From CAIYZT01 sp031385445 (GTDB lineage Bacteria > Pseudomonadota > Alphaproteobacteria > Rhodobacterales > Rhodobacteraceae): a stretch of 64,000 bases of DNA. Shown here one piece after another: positions 42,494 through 51,231 of the stretch. The notes beneath the pieces are model-generated. The model was not told where the DNA came from. It saw only the letters and a program-made list of their open reading frames with translations, and searched no databases. The stretch covers positions 1 to 64,000 of the forward strand of contig JANNBM010000024.1 of assembly GCA_031385445.1 (NCBI GenBank), read 5' to 3'. The position numbers were made by a program, and so were the translations under genes. Position 1 is the first letter of the stretch, and every line of letters begins with the position of its first letter.

Positions 42494-42517
42494 GGTGCGT
42501 GGATCACGCACCCTACC
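42494..42517 (-). repeat. REP-type palindrome 3, overlapping the RAYT stop codon
   Basis: GGTGCGTG / CACGCACC with a shortened loop (GAT), followed by CTACC. The complement of its CTA (42513-42515) is the TAG stop codon of the RAYT gene. Confidence 0.85.
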
Positions 42518-43001
42518 GAGGTCCACCGATGTCGCCCATCCGCAAATCGCGATGGACCGAGGAATAGGGCCAATCCTCCGGGCGCTTCACCAACCCATGC
42601 TTCACCGGGTTGATCCAGCAATAATTCACATGGGCCGATAGATCCGCCTCGTCCCGAAGGTGATGCTCCCAAAACCTGCGCTGCCAGATGCCGCGCTCAT
42701 GCCGGGCGATGTGACTGGGCCGCAAAGCGCCTTTGGGCATTGCACGCGAAAAGCGGGCTTTGATCAATCGCCAACGGGTCGAGAAATCGCCGTCGCCGCC
42801 GGGCAAGGTCCAGACGCAATGCAGGTGATCGGGCAGGACCACCCAGGCGTTTATCTGAAATGGCCGCTCGGCCTTTGTCACGGCAACGGCCGCCCGCAAG
42901 TGATCAACGTGATCAAGCAACAACCGTGTACCCCGGTCTTGCAGGGCCACGGTGAAGAAAATGGCTGCTCCGGTGCACTGCGGGCGGGTGTAATTGGGCA
43001 T
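42513..43001 (-). CDS. REP-associated tyrosine transposase (RAYT)
   Basis: The 162-residue protein starts MPNYTRPQCTGAAIFFTVAL, the typical RAYT N-terminus; an ATG at 43022 would add MAGPPWC. The HUH motif is VLPDHLHCVW (His59, His61) and the catalytic Tyr is Tyr127 in NYCWINPVKHG. RAYTs are single-copy, Y1-type relatives of IS200/IS605 transposases thought to act on the REP palindromes beside them. Both flanks here carry such palindromes. It sits between ftsK and imuB with its stop codon inside REP 3. Confidence 0.92.
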   Translation of the reverse strand: MPNYTRPQCTGAAIFFTVALQDRGTRLLLDHVDHLRAAVAVTKAERPFQINAWVVLPDHLHCVWTLPGGDGDFSTRWRLIKARFSRAMPKGALRPSHIARHERGIWQRRFWEHHLRDEADLSAHVNYCWINPVKHGLVKRPEDWPYSSVHRDLRMGDIGGPR

Positions 43002-43046
43002 GCACCACGGTGGCCCGGCCATGGTTAAATCAACGTTAAGTTTCGG

Positions 43047-43073
43047 GGTAGGGTGCGTGATTTCACGCACCGC
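43047..43073 (+). repeat. REP-type palindrome 4
   Basis: GGTAGGG plus GGTGCGTGA / TCACGCACC, identical to REP 1 in its core. It is preceded by AAGTTTCGG, a flank also seen beside REP 2. It lies just upstream of the RAYT start. Confidence 0.85.
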
Positions 43074-43075
43074 CC

Positions 43076-43102
43076 GCATAGGCTGCGTGATTTCACGCAT
43101 CC
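43076..43102 (+). repeat. REP-type palindrome 5 (diverged)
   Basis: TGCGTGA / TCACGCA is kept, but the outer bases differ (TAGGCTGCG and GCATCC), making this a diverged copy directly next to REP 4. Confidence 0.75.
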
Positions 43103-43149
43103 TCCCGTCTGCACTCAGGGGCTGACCGATCCGCCTCGCCGATGCGCGG

Positions 43150-44829
43150 TCAGAATTGCCCATGGCAGAACCAGCCGCCATTGATATCGGCCCCATGCGC
43201 GAAATACATCCAAAGCCGCTCGCCGGTCTGCACCTCGATGCGCCAGTAATCGCGCGGTCCGTTGCGCCAGTCGGGCATGTCAAACCACCATTCCGGCAAG
43301 ATCCGCTCCGGGCCAAGCGCGACGCGGGTTTGCAGATCGCGGCGGCGCCAGCGGAACTGGGCCGGGGGCATGGCATCTTCGGGCGCGCTCACCGGTTCGG
43401 GCGCAAAAAGCTGCAGCGGCCTTGGCCCCGCCGGCGCCGGCCAGCGGCTGGGCCATGGCGCAGCCCAGGCGGCGGCCAGCGGCATCGACGCTTTTTCCGG
43501 CACATAGCTGTTGGTCGGGTGGGACCGGGTGACCGCATCGCTGCCCAGCCTCGCCCCCAGCTTGCCGATCAGATCGACCAGCGCCCCATCCTCGGCCAGC
43601 GTTCTGTCCTCGGCCAACAAAGACGGCGCGCTTTGCCGCGCCTCAACCGGGCCGCGATGCTGCACCGCGGACAGGGTTTCGGTCAGAACCGCCTCCAGCC
43701 GCAGGCAATCGATGCCAAAGCCGGGATCAATGCTATCATATTTCAGCGCCAGAAGCGGCCGCATCCGTTCGGCCTGCGCGGCGGGGCGGGCCAGCGTCAC
43801 TTCGATCATCTGTACCTGCCCGTCGCTGCGAAACGCCTGCAAACGCAGCCGCCGCGCGCCATGCCCGCGCGCCATCAGCCGCGCGCACAGCGGCGGCAAC
43901 AGCCGCTCCACCCCGGCGGTGATATCTTCAAGCGTGCCGATCGGATCGGGAAAGGTCAGCCGCGCCGCGAAATGCAGCGGCGCGGTGGCGGGCGAGACGG
44001 GTTCGGGTTCAATCCCCAGCGCCTGATCCAGCCGCTTCACCGTATCCGCCCCAAAACGCCGCGCAATCGCAGCCCGGGGCAGGCCAAGGATATCGTCGAT
44101 CCGGCGCAGGCCCAGCCGGGTAAAGCTTTCGATCACATCGGCGGGCAACCGCAGCGCGGCCAGCGGCAAAGGCGCCAGCGCCTGCCGCATCTGGCCTGCC
44201 GGGGCGATCACGCCTTGCGGAGGCATCGGCGCGCCCCGCCCCCCGGTCGGCAAAGGCCCGCCCCGTTCCCAATTGCGCCGCTTGGACGCGCGCGCGCGGG
44301 TTGCCCGCGCCTCTTGGGCAATGTCATCGCCGCTGCGCGCGCCAGATCCGCCGCCCTGCCCGGCAAACCGCGCCAGCGCCCAGGCCACGCCCGGCGTATC
44401 GCCCAAGCCCGCCCGGACCGACAACCCAAGCGCGGCGCAGTCGCCTTCGACCTGCACCAACAGCGCCTCTTCGCCGCCGAACAGATGGCTGCATCCGGTC
44501 AGATCAATGATCAGGCTTTCCGGCGTCTCTTCGGCCACCCAAGGGCTGAACTTTCCCGCCCAGCGCCGCAGATGCGTCAAAAACGCCGCCTCGCCCTGCG
44601 GATCGGCGGATTGGGTCACAAGACCCGGACACATCGCCATCGCGTCGTGCAGGGCCTGCCCCCGGCTTAGGCCCGCCGCCTCGGCCTCGTGGTTCAGCGA
44701 CGACAAGAACAGCGCCCGCGCCCGGTCTTCGACCACCGCAAACGGCAGGTCCAGCGCATCCCGCCGCATACGCAGCGCGCGTTCCGCCGCAAGGCGGGGA
44801 AACCAAAGCGAAAGGATTCGGCGGGCCAT
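43150..44829 (-). CDS. imuB: DNA polymerase Y-family protein ImuB
   Basis: The 559-residue protein has the N-terminal catalytic fold of Y-family polymerases but with ImuB-type features (SLWFPRLAAER at the start; LIIDLTGCSHLFGG; LGLRRIDDILGLPRAAIARRFG) and an extended C-terminal part (WWFDMPDWRNGPRDYWRIEV). ImuB is a catalytically inactive, beta-clamp-binding adaptor for DnaE2 in SOS mutagenesis. A perfect LexA-type box lies nine bases upstream of the start. ImuA and DnaE2, its usual partners, are absent from both sides. The RAYT locus is just downstream. Confidence 0.9.
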   Translation of the reverse strand: MARRILSLWFPRLAAERALRMRRDALDLPFAVVEDRARALFLSSLNHEAEAAGLSRGQALHDAMAMCPGLVTQSADPQGEAAFLTHLRRWAGKFSPWVAEETPESLIIDLTGCSHLFGGEEALLVQVEGDCAALGLSVRAGLGDTPGVAWALARFAGQGGGSGARSGDDIAQEARATRARASKRRNWERGGPLPTGGRGAPMPPQGVIAPAGQMRQALAPLPLAALRLPADVIESFTRLGLRRIDDILGLPRAAIARRFGADTVKRLDQALGIEPEPVSPATAPLHFAARLTFPDPIGTLEDITAGVERLLPPLCARLMARGHGARRLRLQAFRSDGQVQMIEVTLARPAAQAERMRPLLALKYDSIDPGFGIDCLRLEAVLTETLSAVQHRGPVEARQSAPSLLAEDRTLAEDGALVDLIGKLGARLGSDAVTRSHPTNSYVPEKASMPLAAAWAAPWPSRWPAPAGPRPLQLFAPEPVSAPEDAMPPAQFRWRRRDLQTRVALGPERILPEWWFDMPDWRNGPRDYWRIEVQTGERLWMYFAHGADINGGWFCHGQF

Positions 44830-44837
44830 CGGTAAAT

Positions 44838-44852
44838 GTTCTCTTTTTGTTC
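44838..44852 (-). promoter_or_regulatory. LexA (SOS) box of imuB
   Basis: On the minus strand the sequence GAACAAAAAGAGAAC is GAAC-N7-GAAC, equal to the alphaproteobacterial LexA operator GTTC-N7-GTTC. It sits nine bases before the imuB ATG, where a bound repressor would block transcription initiation. Confidence 0.85.
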
Positions 44853-45005
44853 ACATTACCTATGTGAAAAAGAGGAGTCGAGAGCGCAAATCCGGGGGCA
44901 GGATGATGACAATCGCGTGAGAAACAAAAGATCAGACCAAAGAATGTTCGCGATCTGGCGCAGACGCGCAATAGTGATACCAGCATCAAAATGGGAAAGC
45001 GTGCC

Positions 45006-45440
45006 ATGAAAATCAGCTTGAAAATCGCCTTTGTCACCGCCGCATTTGCCGCAACCGCTGTTTATGCAGCCGAGCGCATCGATCCCAACTCTATTGCGCG
45101 CGGGCAAACCATGGGTGCCGTTGGCGGTGCGATGAAAACGCTTGGCGGCATGGCAGGCGGCGAAGTGGCGTTTGACGCCGCCGCCGCACAGGCCGCGAAA
45201 GACGCGCTGGTTGCCGCCGCCACCGGCGCAACCGCTGCCTTCATGACCCAAGGCGAAGCTGATCCGGCGTCCAAGGCCAAACCAGAGATCTGGACGAACT
45301 GGGACGATTTCGTGGTCAAGTCCACCGCGCTGACCAATGCGGCCACCGCGCTTGATGTGACGAGCGCTGAATCCATCGGCGCCGGAATGGGCGCGCTTGG
45401 CGGCGCCTGCAAGGCCTGCCACACCGCTTACCGCATGTAA
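45006..45440 (+). CDS. Class II cytochrome c (cytochrome c'/c-556 like)
   Basis: The 144-residue protein has a signal peptide (KIAFVTAAFAATAVYA) and a single heme motif CKACH near the C-terminus, followed by TAYRM, the arrangement of class II cytochromes c, which bind heme at the end of a four-helix bundle. They transfer electrons or bind nitric oxide in the periplasm. A methionine early in the mature chain (SIARGQTMGAVG) may be the sixth ligand, as in c-556. The start is ATG 45006; an ATG at 44991 is less likely. Confidence 0.88.
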   Translation: MKISLKIAFVTAAFAATAVYAAERIDPNSIARGQTMGAVGGAMKTLGGMAGGEVAFDAAAAQAAKDALVAAATGATAAFMTQGEADPASKAKPEIWTNWDDFVVKSTALTNAATALDVTSAESIGAGMGALGGACKACHTAYRM

Positions 45441-45522
45441 GACCGCCATCGCGCCATCGCGCCATGGCCCATTGCGCATCGCGGGATGGGAGACTGAACA
45501 AAATGAGCGCGTGAGCGGTCAG

Positions 45523-45551
45523 GGCGGCCCTTTGAAAGCACAAGGGCCGCC
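45523..45551 (+). terminator. Strong hairpin after the cytochrome c gene
   Basis: GGCGGCCCTT and AAGGGCCGCC pair perfectly over 10 bp around a 9-base loop, between the convergent cytochrome and I78-inhibitor genes. No T tract follows on either strand, so termination would need Rho or stalling. Confidence 0.45.
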
Positions 45552-45603
45552 GTTATCCGCTGGGCGGCGCCCCGGATCGGGACCGTTCCATCCCTTGGGC
45601 GGT

Positions 45604-45915
45604 CTAGCCACAGAAAAACAGGCGGACAATCCCGTTCGAATCGACCCTGACATTCAATCTGCTAGGGCTTATATCGCCTTTCACCTTGTCCCCCGGACGA
45701 ACGATCCGCAAATCCCCCGGAACGCGAAGTGTTGCCAAATCGGCAAAAGGCAACCCGACAAAGCTCTGCACATCCGCCGTCCCGCAGGTGTCTGAAAGCG
45801 CGGGCAGGATCACGCTGGGGCTTGCCAACAATACCACCGGAGCGGGCGCGGCAGTTCGGCACCCCAAAAGCGACAAACCAACAAGTAAAAACCAACCCCG
45901 CACATCCAGCCCCAA
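45604..45915 (-). CDS. I78-family peptidase-inhibitor-like lipoprotein
   Basis: The 103-residue protein has a lipoprotein signal ending LSLLGC. The soluble part, DVQSFVGLPFADLATLRVPGDLRIVRPGDKVKGD, then LNVRVDSNGIVRLFFCG, is the pattern of inhibitor family I78, in which a Trp/Cys-rich loop blocks serine proteases. The C-terminal CG is shared. Two cysteines (in SDTCGTAD and FFCG) could form a disulfide. The family call is moderate; the natural target is unknown. Confidence 0.72.
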   Translation of the reverse strand: MGLDVRGWFLLVGLSLLGCRTAAPAPVVLLASPSVILPALSDTCGTADVQSFVGLPFADLATLRVPGDLRIVRPGDKVKGDISPSRLNVRVDSNGIVRLFFCG

Positions 45916-46016
45916 AGAATAGAGTTAAAGTTGGCGCAGATGTGGCATTTACCGCCGCCAAAGGCAAAACCCGACGCCCCTGCAGCGACCGATGACGATT
46001 CCAGCGTTGCAAATTT

Positions 46017-46032
46017 ATGCGGCCTCCCGCAT
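46017..46032 (+). promoter_or_regulatory. Small hairpin upstream of the formaldehyde dehydrogenase gene
   Basis: ATGCGG-CCTC-CCGCAT forms a 6-bp stem with a 4-base loop, ending 34 bases before the ATG at 46067. It could be an operator half or a minor structure. Confidence 0.25.
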
Positions 46033-46066
46033 TTTCAGCTGAATTCGGGCATCGGAGGATTAACCC

Positions 46067-47197
<1,131 letters not shown>

Positions 47198-47239
47198 ACC
47201 CGAACCGCTTTGGCCTTTTGACGACGAAGGGAAAACGGA

Positions 47240-47683
47240 ATGGCGGGATTCATCGTGAACAGCGGCAACGCCCGAGGGCAGGTCTTTCGCGTCTTTGGCC
47301 AAACCGTGACCGAAAAGATCACGGCCGAGGATTCGGCGGGCGCGTCCTATGTGATGGAAGAAATATCGCCTCCGGGCACCGGAGTTCCGCCCCATCGCCA
47401 TCAGCATGAAGATGAAGTCGTCCACATCCTTGAAGGCACATTCGAGGTGTTTCTGGACGGCGCGGTGTCCACCGTGCAGGCCGGGGCAATCCTGCATTTC
47501 CCGCGCGGCAGCCGTCACGGGTTTCGAAATATTGGCCCGGCGGATGGCCGCACGATCTGGTTCGTAACGCCCGGAGCGCCAACCCAAGCGCTGCTGCGCC
47601 ATCTTTCAACTTTTCCCGAAGGTCCGCCGGATTTGGCCAAGCTGGCGGCATTGCACAAAGACTATGGCATCGATTTCCTGTAA
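47240..47683 (+). CDS. Cupin-domain protein
   Basis: The 147-residue protein has the two cupin motifs: PPHRHQHEDEVVHILEGTFEVF (metal-binding His and Glu) and GAILHFPRGSRHGFRNIG. The C-terminal segment (PTQALLRHLSTFPEGPPDLA) is typical of small cytoplasmic cupins, some of which are dioxygenases or isomerases. No specific reaction can be assigned. It starts 42 bases after the formaldehyde dehydrogenase and may be cotranscribed. Confidence 0.8.
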   Translation: MAGFIVNSGNARGQVFRVFGQTVTEKITAEDSAGASYVMEEISPPGTGVPPHRHQHEDEVVHILEGTFEVFLDGAVSTVQAGAILHFPRGSRHGFRNIGPADGRTIWFVTPGAPTQALLRHLSTFPEGPPDLAKLAALHKDYGIDFL

Positions 47684-47753
47684 AATCAGCGGCATCGTGG
47701 CTCTTGGCCCCCCCCTCTTGCATTTGTGCGGTTCCGGTTTTCAAGGCGAACAC

Positions 47754-48224
47754 ATGGCATCAACCCAAGCTCTGAAAGGTCTGGCGTCGCAGGGCATCGC
47801 CGTCACCCTGCATCCCTATGACTACGACCCCTTGGCCGACTCCGTTGGCCTGCAAGCGGCGGCGGCGATTGGCATCGACCCCGGGCTGATGCTGAAAACC
47901 TTGATGGTCGAGGTGGATGGCAAGCCCGCCTGCTGCGTGATTCCATCGGACCGTCAGCTGTCGATGAAGCGGGTCGCGGCGGCGTTTGGCGGCAAAGCGG
48001 CGGCGATGATGGCGGTCGCCACGGCGGAAAAGCTGACCGGATACAAGGTTGGCGGCATCTCGCCTTTCGGGCAAAAGCGCGCGGTGCCCACTGCGGTCGA
48101 GGCGACAGCAACTGCGGTCCCAAGGGTCTGGATCAACGCCGGGCAGCGCGGGCTTTTGCTTGGCATCGCGCCCGCGGATGCGCTCGCCAGTCTTGGCGCA
48201 CGCGCTTTGCCCTTGATCGCCTGA
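47754..48224 (+). CDS. ybaK: YbaK/EbsC-type Cys-tRNA deacylase
   Basis: The 156-residue protein has the YbaK/ProX fold markers: PYDYDPLADSVGLQAAAAIG, LMLKTLMVEVDGKPACCVIPSDRQLSMKRVAAAFGGK, and the conserved Lys-Gly stretch KLTGYKVGGISPFGQKRAVP. These enzymes clear Cys-tRNA-Pro and other mischarged tRNAs in trans. The start at ATG 47754 fits the family; the frame extends 30 codons upstream across the cupin stop. Acting with the upstream cupin is not implied. Confidence 0.92.
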   Translation: MASTQALKGLASQGIAVTLHPYDYDPLADSVGLQAAAAIGIDPGLMLKTLMVEVDGKPACCVIPSDRQLSMKRVAAAFGGKAAAMMAVATAEKLTGYKVGGISPFGQKRAVPTAVEATATAVPRVWINAGQRGLLLGIAPADALASLGARALPLIA

Positions 48225-48279
48225 CCCCCTTTCGCCCGCCCGCCACTTCGCGCAAACTGGCGCCAGCCGGAGGACACAA

Positions 48280-49929
48280 ATGCACGACGATTTCCTAACC
48301 AAGGCCCCCTTTCATCTGGACGAAGCCGCGATGGCTTGGGTCCGCAGCACCCTTGCCTCTCTGAGCGATGCCGAGAAAATCGGGCAGCTGTTCGTCTTTG
48401 CCTCGATGGGATTTGACGATGGCGAGGCGGAGCGCTTGGCGGCGCTGAAACCTGCGGGCGTCACCCGGTTTTTCACGCCGCTGGCGGACCGCGAGATTGC
48501 CCAGATGGACCGCATCCGCGCCGATGCGCGCATCCCCCTGCTGATCAGCGCCGATCTGGAAGGCAGCCGGATGAGCCTTGCCTTTGGCACCGAGGTTCCC
48601 AATCCGCTGGCGCTCGCCGCAGTCGATGATGTGCGGGCCAGCCGCCAGATCGCCCGGATCATGGCCGATGAAGCGGTGGCGATGGGCATCAACTGGTCCT
48701 TTACCCCGGTTCTCGATATCAACGCCGCCTTTCGCAGCGCCATTGTCGCCACGCGCGGGTTCGGCTCGGACGTTGACCGGATCGAAGGCCAAGCGCTGGC
48801 GCAGATCGACGAATTTCAAAAGGCGGGGCTGGCGGCCACGGTGAAACACTGGCCCGGCGAAGGGCATGACGACCGCGATCAGCATCTGCTGACCACCATC
48901 AATCCGCTGAGCATGGACGATTGGAACGCCAGCCACGGGCGCCTGTACCGCGCGGCGATTGCCGCCGGGGTGCTGTCGGTGATGTCGGCCCATATCGCCT
49001 TTCCCGCCTATATGAAGGCGCAAGGCGTGACCGGGCTGGAATGCTATCGCCCGGCCAGCGTCAACCGCGCCTTGAACCTGGGCCTCCTGCGCGGCGAGCT
49101 TGGGTTCAACGGGCTGATCGTTTCGGATGCCACGCCGATGGCGGGCCTTGGGTCTTGGGGGCCCTATGCAAAGACCCTGCCCGAGGTGATCGCAAACGGC
49201 TGCGATCTGATCCTGTTCGCGCCCGAGCCGGAAAAGGCCGTCGGCTATGTCACGGCGGCGGTGGCGGATGGCCGCATCAGCCCGGCCCGCCTGACCGAGG
49301 CGTTGATCCGCGTTTTGGGCCTGAAGGCGGCGCTTGGCCTGCACAAAGGCACCCAACCCGCGCAGGTCGTGGCAACGCCGCAAAGCCGCGCCGCCGCTCG
49401 CGCCATCACGGCCCGCGCCCCGGTTCTGGAAAAGGATGTCGCAAAGCTGTTCCCCATTTCGCCCCAACGTCACCGCCGCGTGCTGATCGCCAGCACCGGG
49501 GTGATTTCGCCGATTCACGGCACATCAGAGCTGTCCCTGCCGCAGATGATGCGGGACGAAGGGTTTGAGGTGACGGTTTTTGTCGGCAACGGCGCGATGC
49601 CGGACCCAAAAAGCTTTGATCTGATGCTCTACGTTCTGGCCGAAGAAACCCTGCTGACGCGGGGCCGCATCTTCTTTGACTGGGCCAGGATCAGCGGCAA
49701 TTTCCACGCCGGCATGGCCCGGCACTGGGGCGAGGTGCCAACGGCGATGATCAGCTTTGGCTATCCCTATTATCTGTACGACGCCCCCCGGATGCCCACC
49801 AGCGTCAACGCTTTTTGCACCATGGACAGCATGCAATCGGCGGTGCTTGATTGTATGCTTGGCCGGGCACCGTGGAACAAGACCAGCCCGGTCGATGCGT
49901 TTTGCGGGCTGGAAGATGCCCGCTATTGA
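48280..49929 (+). CDS. Glycoside hydrolase family 3 enzyme
   Basis: A 549-residue protein with the GH3 catalytic barrel: SADLEGSRMSLAFG, a variant of the KHFPGxGxT motif in VKHWPGEGHDDRDQH, and the nucleophile region GLIVSDATPMAGL. A C-terminal alpha/beta domain follows (VLIASTGVISPIHG). No signal peptide is seen, so it is probably cytoplasmic, like NagZ-type beta-hexosaminidases or other exo-glycosidases. The altered catalytic-acid motif makes the substrate uncertain. Confidence 0.87.
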   Translation: MHDDFLTKAPFHLDEAAMAWVRSTLASLSDAEKIGQLFVFASMGFDDGEAERLAALKPAGVTRFFTPLADREIAQMDRIRADARIPLLISADLEGSRMSLAFGTEVPNPLALAAVDDVRASRQIARIMADEAVAMGINWSFTPVLDINAAFRSAIVATRGFGSDVDRIEGQALAQIDEFQKAGLAATVKHWPGEGHDDRDQHLLTTINPLSMDDWNASHGRLYRAAIAAGVLSVMSAHIAFPAYMKAQGVTGLECYRPASVNRALNLGLLRGELGFNGLIVSDATPMAGLGSWGPYAKTLPEVIANGCDLILFAPEPEKAVGYVTAAVADGRISPARLTEALIRVLGLKAALGLHKGTQPAQVVATPQSRAAARAITARAPVLEKDVAKLFPISPQRHRRVLIASTGVISPIHGTSELSLPQMMRDEGFEVTVFVGNGAMPDPKSFDLMLYVLAEETLLTRGRIFFDWARISGNFHAGMARHWGEVPTAMISFGYPYYLYDAPRMPTSVNAFCTMDSMQSAVLDCMLGRAPWNKTSPVDAFCGLEDARY

Positions 49930-49947
49930 CCCTTGAAAGGACCGCCC

Positions 49948-50715
49948 ATGCCTATTGACCAGATCACCCTTGCTGGACGGGCGGTGCGGCTGGCGGTGCT
50001 GATTGACGCCGATAACGTGCGCGCTTCGGCTGCCGAGGCGATCCTGAACGAGATCGCCAGCTACGGCGATCCCAGCCTGCGCCGGGTTTATGGCGACTGG
50101 TCCAGCGCTGCGCTGACCCAGTGGAAAGAACAGGCGCGCAATCTGGGTCTGGTGATGCATCAGCAATCGGCCAACACCAAAGGCAAGAACGCCAGCGACA
50201 TCGGCCTTGTGATCGACGCGATGGACATTCTGCACGCGGGCAAGGTGGACGGGTTTGTGCTTGTCTCGTCCGACAGCGATTTCACAAGGCTTGCCAGCCG
50301 CATCCGCGAGGACGGCTTGCAGGTGATCGGCATCGGCGAAGCCAAGACGCCCGAAAGCCTGCGCAAGGTGTGCAACCGGTTCGTGCTGATCGAAAACATC
50401 GTCAGCGCCCTTGATCCAGACCCCCGCCCGCGCAAAGCCGCAGAACCCGCGCGCGCCGAAAAGGCCGAAGCGCCCGCATCAAAACGCCCGGCAATCGAAG
50501 CCATTCCGCTGATCCTTGATGCGATGAAAAAGATCGACGCCGATCAGGATTGGTATTCGCTGGGTCAGCTTGGCCAGTTCATGACCCAGCTTTACCCCGA
50601 TTTCGACAGCCGCAGTTACGGCAGCGCCAAACTCTCGGACCTACTGCGCAAAATCCCAAGGTTCGAGGTGGCGAAGGGGCAGGGCAATGACGTTCAGGTG
50701 CGCGACAAGGCTTAA
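49948..50715 (+). CDS. NYN-domain RNase-like protein with C-terminal LOTUS (OST-HTH) domain
   Basis: This 255-residue protein (ATG 49948 behind GAAAGGA) has an N-terminal NYN/PIN-like domain with acidic residues in LIDADNV (18-24), DIGLVIDAMD and SSDSDFTRLA (107-115), the metal-binding set of LabA-like RNases. A linker rich in Ala, Glu and Pro (155-183) leads to a C-terminal OST-HTH/LOTUS domain (IPLILDAMKK to YGSAKLSDLLRK). Such fusions are thought to bind and cut RNA. The partner is unknown. It overlaps the convergent RidA gene by four bases. Confidence 0.88.
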   Translation: MPIDQITLAGRAVRLAVLIDADNVRASAAEAILNEIASYGDPSLRRVYGDWSSAALTQWKEQARNLGLVMHQQSANTKGKNASDIGLVIDAMDILHAGKVDGFVLVSSDSDFTRLASRIREDGLQVIGIGEAKTPESLRKVCNRFVLIENIVSALDPDPRPRKAAEPARAEKAEAPASKRPAIEAIPLILDAMKKIDADQDWYSLGQLGQFMTQLYPDFDSRSYGSAKLSDLLRKIPRFEVAKGQGNDVQVRDKA

Positions 50716-51194
50716 GGCGTCAATTCCACCGTCGCCCAGGTTTCAAAGCACACCCCGCCCGCCAGCGCCATGACGCCAATCGTGGCGCGCCCGCCAAGGC
50801 CGCGCTCGGGGCCGAACACTTGGACCAACAGGTCGGACAGCCCGGAGGAGACTTTGTACACATCCTCGTATTCCGGCGTGCAGACCACGAAATTCAGCGT
50901 GCGGATGATGGATTTCACCCGGTCCAATGACCCCACCGCCTGCTTGATCCCGCCCAGCACATTCAGCCCGGTTTGCCGGGCGGCGGCATAGCCCTGCTCG
51001 GTGGTCAAATCTGCGCCGAGACGGCCCCTATGGGTAATCTGGGTGCCAATCTGCGCGACATGGCCGGACAAAAACAGCAGGTTGCCGACAAGGTGATAGG
51101 GTTTCATTGTGCCATAATCCGCACCGTAATAGCCCGTCTCGTCAAAGTCGGGGAGGTCCAGCCCTATTCGGATCGCCAATTCTTCCGGTGACAT
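50712..51194 (-). CDS. RidA-family protein
   Basis: From ATG 51194 the 160-residue protein has LFLSGHVAQIG, LGGIKQAVGSLDRVKSIIRTLNFVVCTPEY and the C-terminal GGVCFETWATVELTP of the YjgF/RidA superfamily. RidA hydrolyses reactive 2-aminoacrylate-type imines; the longer members are often of unknown substrate. The Arg that binds the substrate carboxylate in canonical RidA is not clearly in place, so a non-canonical subgroup is likely. It converges on the NYN-LOTUS gene. Confidence 0.82.
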   Translation of the reverse strand: MSPEELAIRIGLDLPDFDETGYYGADYGTMKPYHLVGNLLFLSGHVAQIGTQITHRGRLGADLTTEQGYAAARQTGLNVLGGIKQAVGSLDRVKSIIRTLNFVVCTPEYEDVYKVSSGLSDLLVQVFGPERGLGGRATIGVMALAGGVCFETWATVELTP

Positions 51195-51231
51195 CGCCCC
51201 CCCCATCGCGCCTCTGCGGATCACGCCCGCC

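Noticed and set aside
42339..43149. Complete insertion sequence around the RAYT gene
   Set aside because: No terminal inverted repeats or target duplication frame it; the palindromes are REP-type and the gene is RAYT-type, not an IS200/IS605 element with its own ends.
43156..44670. 504-residue open frame antisense to imuB
   Set aside because: Composition and overlap mark it as a shadow of imuB; no family motif or ribosome-binding site.
45443..45470. Short tandem CGCCATCG repeat after the cytochrome gene
   Set aside because: Only two and a half copies of an 8-base unit; not enough to call a repeat element.
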